Shown one piece after another: positions 60,242 to 64,000 of a stretch of 64,000 nucleotides of DNA. The stretch spans positions 11,114,001 through 11,178,000 of the forward strand of contig NC_069131.1 of the NCBI RefSeq assembly GCF_026914265.1, given 5' to 3'. The stretch comes from Mya arenaria. Taxonomy: Eukaryota > Mollusca > Bivalvia > Myida > Myidae. The stretch's first letter is position 1; the number at the start of each line of letters is the position of its first letter. A program made the translations under genes and the position numbers. The notes beneath the pieces were generated by a model. The model made no database searches. It was not told where the DNA came from and worked only from the letters and a program-made list of their open reading frames with translations.

Positions 60242-60829
60242 AAAGAATCTGAGGTATATCCATGGTGTGATATTCTGTCATTATAGCGTTAAACCTGTTG
60301 ACTCATTGGAAGCAATGTATGCTTCCTGACAGGAGACGGATTGGAAAAAGGAAGCGCAAACGTTAAAATGTTCAATATTTTAAGTTTTATTTTAATCCAC
60401 TGTACCAGTAATATGTATGGCAAAGAGGTAGGTTGCGGACACAAGTATGCTCTACAAACCTACAGGGTTGAAAGGATTAGAGCCAAGTGATTTTGAAAGC
60501 ATTCATAATACCATTTGCAGAATTAGAGCAGACACAAACAATTTGGAAGAAAAGTGCAAATTGGACAAGAAGCAGTCAAAGACTGCCATATCCCTTGCTT
60601 AAATTGATAAATACAGAAGAATCGCGCGCATTAAATACAAAAGCAGAGTATGTCATAAGAATATGCTTCAGACAAAACATAAATATAAACAAAGGGAAAT
60701 TACATAAACATATTTATGTTTTTTATACACTTCACTTTTCTTCAATAAGATCTATCCGTACATGAAATTTGTATTCAAAACCTCAAAGACTTGGTATTAT
60801 ACTTTCAACAAATATAAACTATAAAAAAG

Positions 60830-61640
60830 AATAATTGGCAATAACTCTAAAAGTACAAAAGGCAAAGTTATTGTTCCTGCAAACTGCAGTCCTCCCCTAT
60901 CAGATATATATCAGTTTATAAAGTTTTAAGTCAGTACCTCAAAGACTCTGAAGTTATACTCCTGACGAAAAGTATAACCATGGACGAAGGGCAATACCTC
61001 TAAAAACAGTTATTCCTGTGTACACTTCTCCTAAATTAGACCTATATGTGTATGTAGTTTGAAAGCATAACCTCAAAGAACTTTTGAGTTATGTTTTAAA
61101 TAATTATAAAATAAGGTAAAAAAGTATGGTAAAGGGGAAATAATTCAGTAAAAATGAAAGGTAGGTTTAAACCTCTTGTGCAACTCTTATTGCAATCTAT
61201 CTATATTCCAAGTTTCTTATAAATACCTTTAGTGGTTTTATGTTTACTTAAACCAGCAGCTTCCTTATTAACACATACCTTAAAATTAAAAGGGAAGATA
61301 ATACAGAAATGACTAAAGCTAGGATTATTGTTCTTGCACACTGCACTTGTGCATATTGCCCTCTATGTTTCAAGTTTTATTGAAATCGCTTCAGTGGTTT
61401 CTAAATTATTCTCCAAACAAGGGTGTGACGAAAAGAACAGAGCAGCAACTATACACTCTCCTTTTTGGAGAGCATAAAAAACATTCAAGATGTTCAAATG
61501 AAATGCAGAACACCTGTTCTATACACAATCCACATGTGTAATAAGGGGAATAACTCTTGCAAATATAATAGTTTACCATTAGTAATGTCCCTTTCTGGCT
61601 AAAAACAAACTCCAGATGACAAGTGGTGTCGCCCATTAGC
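60830..61640. repeat. Degenerate ~150-170-bp tandem repeats
   Basis: Repeated order of GGCAATAACTCTAAAA, AAAGTTATTGTTCCTGCAAA/CACTGCA, CTCCTC and CAAGTTT/TTTAAGTCAGTACCTCAAAG at about 60830, 60985, 61130 and 61300. Strongly diverged; no gene. Confidence 0.55.
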
Positions 61641-62695
61641 AGGGCTCCAGTTTATTCTTCTTAGTAACAATAACATAATCACTCAAGGATATTGTTAAAA
61701 TTCAAATGTCATAAACATGATAATGTGCAAATCAAGATATCTATTATTCTATGTATGCATTGAGATTCCTGTTTGTCAAAAATATTTGCTGTTAAAGTAA
61801 ATGAATAATGAAAAAACTTGAAATCGTAACATTTAACACACTATTTAGAATAATGACAACAGCATTTGATAGGCATTAAACTTGCAGTAATAACAATCAA
61901 ATTCAAACCGTTTGTATTTTATGATCTTTTAATCAAAAACTAATCACATACTTTTTTTTATTAATCATTTTCAAATAAGAGTATTTGCATAAAATTTAAA
62001 TTCATGATTTTGAATTAAGTCTATTTTCGTCATGAAAACCTAATCACTCATGTCAACATTTACACTGCTGCAAAGGTCCTTTACTGTGGACGTTAATAAT
62101 TCCACAATGGGAAGATTGTTCAGAAATTTTTTCAAGTAAATAACATTGTCAATGTCATCCTTGTAAACTTTCAAAATGTGAATGGTCTAGGAATTTCATG
62201 AATACACCTGTGATCAGCAGTGTTACTTAAAAAATAGAGACTATACTTTTTCAGCTGTACTTGTTTATACATAACAAGCATAATTTTCAAGCACACCATC
62301 AAATATTTCAAGTTAAAAAGTTAACAACGATATTGTTTATCACATTTTTAGCTTTAGCAAAGCTCTGAACATCAGCCTAACACCTGATATATTAGATAAT
62401 TTCCATTATAGTAACTGTTGTTAGAAGCATTTACATGAATTATTATGAATAAGAATGTGAAGTCTGTCTACTGTAAAAGACTGTAGACGATAAAGTCATT
62501 TTTGTCACAATGTTTTTAATGAGCAACACATGCAAACTTTAAAAACTGCAAGTCCTGGTCATATTCTGATAGTCTGAGACTCAAATTTGTGGTCATCTCG
62601 ATACCAATGACCCAAGATATTAAAACACAGCTTGAGCCTATGAGAATAATCACAATGTTTCTGCACTAAATACATGTATATCAACAATGGCCACA
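61641..62695. other. Presumed ABHD13 3' untranslated region and flank
   Basis: AT-rich, no frame of interest. A minus-strand AATAAA is present near 61957-61962 and would give a ~730-nt 3' untranslated region; position only. Confidence 0.4.
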
Positions 62696-64000
62696 TCAAA
62701 TCACACTAGAATCTGGGATTTCCATGGGAACTTCTGTTGTTTCTGGCTTTTTCATTGGCTGATTTATCACCTGGAATTGAAAGTGAATATTCATAAAGCT
62801 TTGTTTAAGGCCGAAGCAACATGATGTTCAATTTGAGGTGTACAATTACTAGCTTAAGAGTGAAAATTATAAATCTTAAAGTATTAAGATCTGAGGTAGA
62901 CATTTAACAGCTCATTATTCTTAACCTATGAAAAAATAATAATATTTTCAAACCTACAGTTTTCTTACATAATCCCTTTGGCTAACAAATTAACCACTAA
63001 AATTAAAAAATATATAAGCAAAAAAAAGGAATTGTGCATGAATAACTTTACTGGTTCTTAAATAACCCAATAAATGGCATTGTTCTGTAAATTGTCACAT
63101 ACTTTCAGGAGATTCCTCCCTGTACCACAGTTACATTTATGTGTCAAGTTAAAGGTGTACACAGCTTGTGATCGGATCCTCATATGACTACACATTGTTT
63201 ATAGCAATTTGTTATTATGCTTAAATTTCTTTTTCTGTCTGTATCAAACATTTAACACCTTTTCCAGTTTCTATGCAATTTAGCAATAAAAAATAATTGC
63301 ACAATATGTGAATAATAATGTGTAAATTATATAAGATATATGTAACAGTTTTAATCTCATATTCAACAGTCATCTTTTAAATAAATAAAGTGATGACACA
63401 ATTATTGGAGGAATAAGTATATCAATGTATATATTATAGGCAAATGTAACTTATAATTACATGTACCATTCATGTATAACTATTATAACAGTTACCTGAT
63501 AAACAAATTCCGCAATAGTTTCGTAGTATCTCGGACACAGACAAGTATCGTTGTGGGTTCCCTTCTCAAATGGCACAAGGCGCTTGTTCTTACTTCCAGA
63601 GATCTGAAACAGTCAGTGGACACTGTATGCAAATTGTTGAACTTGTCCTTTCATTCTCATACACCAGATGTCTTTTTGGTTTAATCATATTTTATTGCAT
63701 ATAAACAAGTTTACAAAGCACATTAAAATGCAAAATATTTCAGCACAGATGTATAAATATACAAAAGGGTTGGGCCACAAGTTATTACAACAATGGAAAT
63801 CGGCCCTCCCCGTTTTGTCAGACTTTTATCAACAAAAAGAAATGGCATAACAGTTTAAAATTGACACTATGATACAAACTGCTACGTTTAGAAAATTTTG
63901 GTGTAAACAAATTATATTAAAATGAGCTTAGTTTGAATGTGATACAATGTCAATATATGAATGCAATAGAAAAGGGAAAAGAGAAAGAAAAAGTCTTTTT
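62696..64000 (-). CDS. ABHD13: ABHD13-like alpha/beta hydrolase, last two coding exons (partial)
   Basis: Two minus-strand exons: 63603-63496 (36 codons, phase 0 at both ends) and 62770-62696 (24 codons plus stop). The first carries VPFEKGTHNDTCLCPRYYET, matching the ABHD13 region GTHNDT that holds the catalytic histidine. The second ends ...PDSSVI, like the short C-terminal tail of ABHD13 (NVTII in human). Splice sites: TTTCAG|ATCTCT, CAG|GTAACT, TTCCAG|GTGATA. ABHD13 is a single-pass type II membrane serine hydrolase of unknown substrate; membrane segment, nucleophile and aspartate must lie in exons beyond the right edge. 63604-64000 is intron. Confidence 0.88.

Overview
This window looks like nuclear DNA of a mollusc, most likely a bivalve. 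The genes are intron-rich with GT-AG introns. The intergenic DNA is AT-rich and full of minisatellites and MITEs. Two copies of a tRNA-headed SINE resemble the bivalve Meta-SINE group, and a short interstitial telomere tract is of the TTAGGG type. The species cannot be named from the sequence.

Layout. 1-14 kb: no recognisable gene, but four tandem arrays (39-bp unit at 1-1830, degenerate ~160-bp unit at 3570-4100, 26-bp unit at 4160-4690, mixed 44/42-bp unit at 9171-11640). 14-27.2 kb, minus strand: a six-exon gene, pieced together from splice phase and motif order, for a predicted secreted CULT-domain (cereblon-type thalidomide-binding fold) protein of about 208 residues; introns 2-5 each carry a different tandem repeat. 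28-37 kb, plus strand: a seven-exon gene of the ZNF395/ZNF704/SLC2A4RG family (521 residues, one C2H2 finger and a C-terminal C-clamp), head-to-head with the CULT gene across about 0.8 kb. 37-46.7 kb: repeats, a SINE, a TTAA-flanked MITE and one orphan exon candidate. 46.7-55.6 kb, minus strand: a seven-exon TDP2 gene (345 residues, all catalytic residues present); the 3' splice site of exon 3 lies inside the last unit of a 34-bp minisatellite. 57.4-58.8 kb, plus strand: a type I protein arginine methyltransferase with an uninterrupted reading frame. 62.7-64 kb, minus strand: the last two exons of ABHD13, running off the right edge.

For the multi-exon models every exon junction keeps the reading frame. 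The genes do not form a pathway: DNA repair (TDP2), protein methylation (PRMT), transcription (ZNF395-like), an alpha/beta hydrolase (ABHD13) and a secreted CULT protein. The most unusual content is how tandem repeats and transposons meet the exons: a minisatellite that includes a splice acceptor, a decayed duplicate of a CULT exon, a 100-bp palindrome about 25 nt from a TDP2 acceptor, a telomere-repeat insertion flanked by a target duplication, and a perfectly homogeneous array whose unit includes the end of a MITE.
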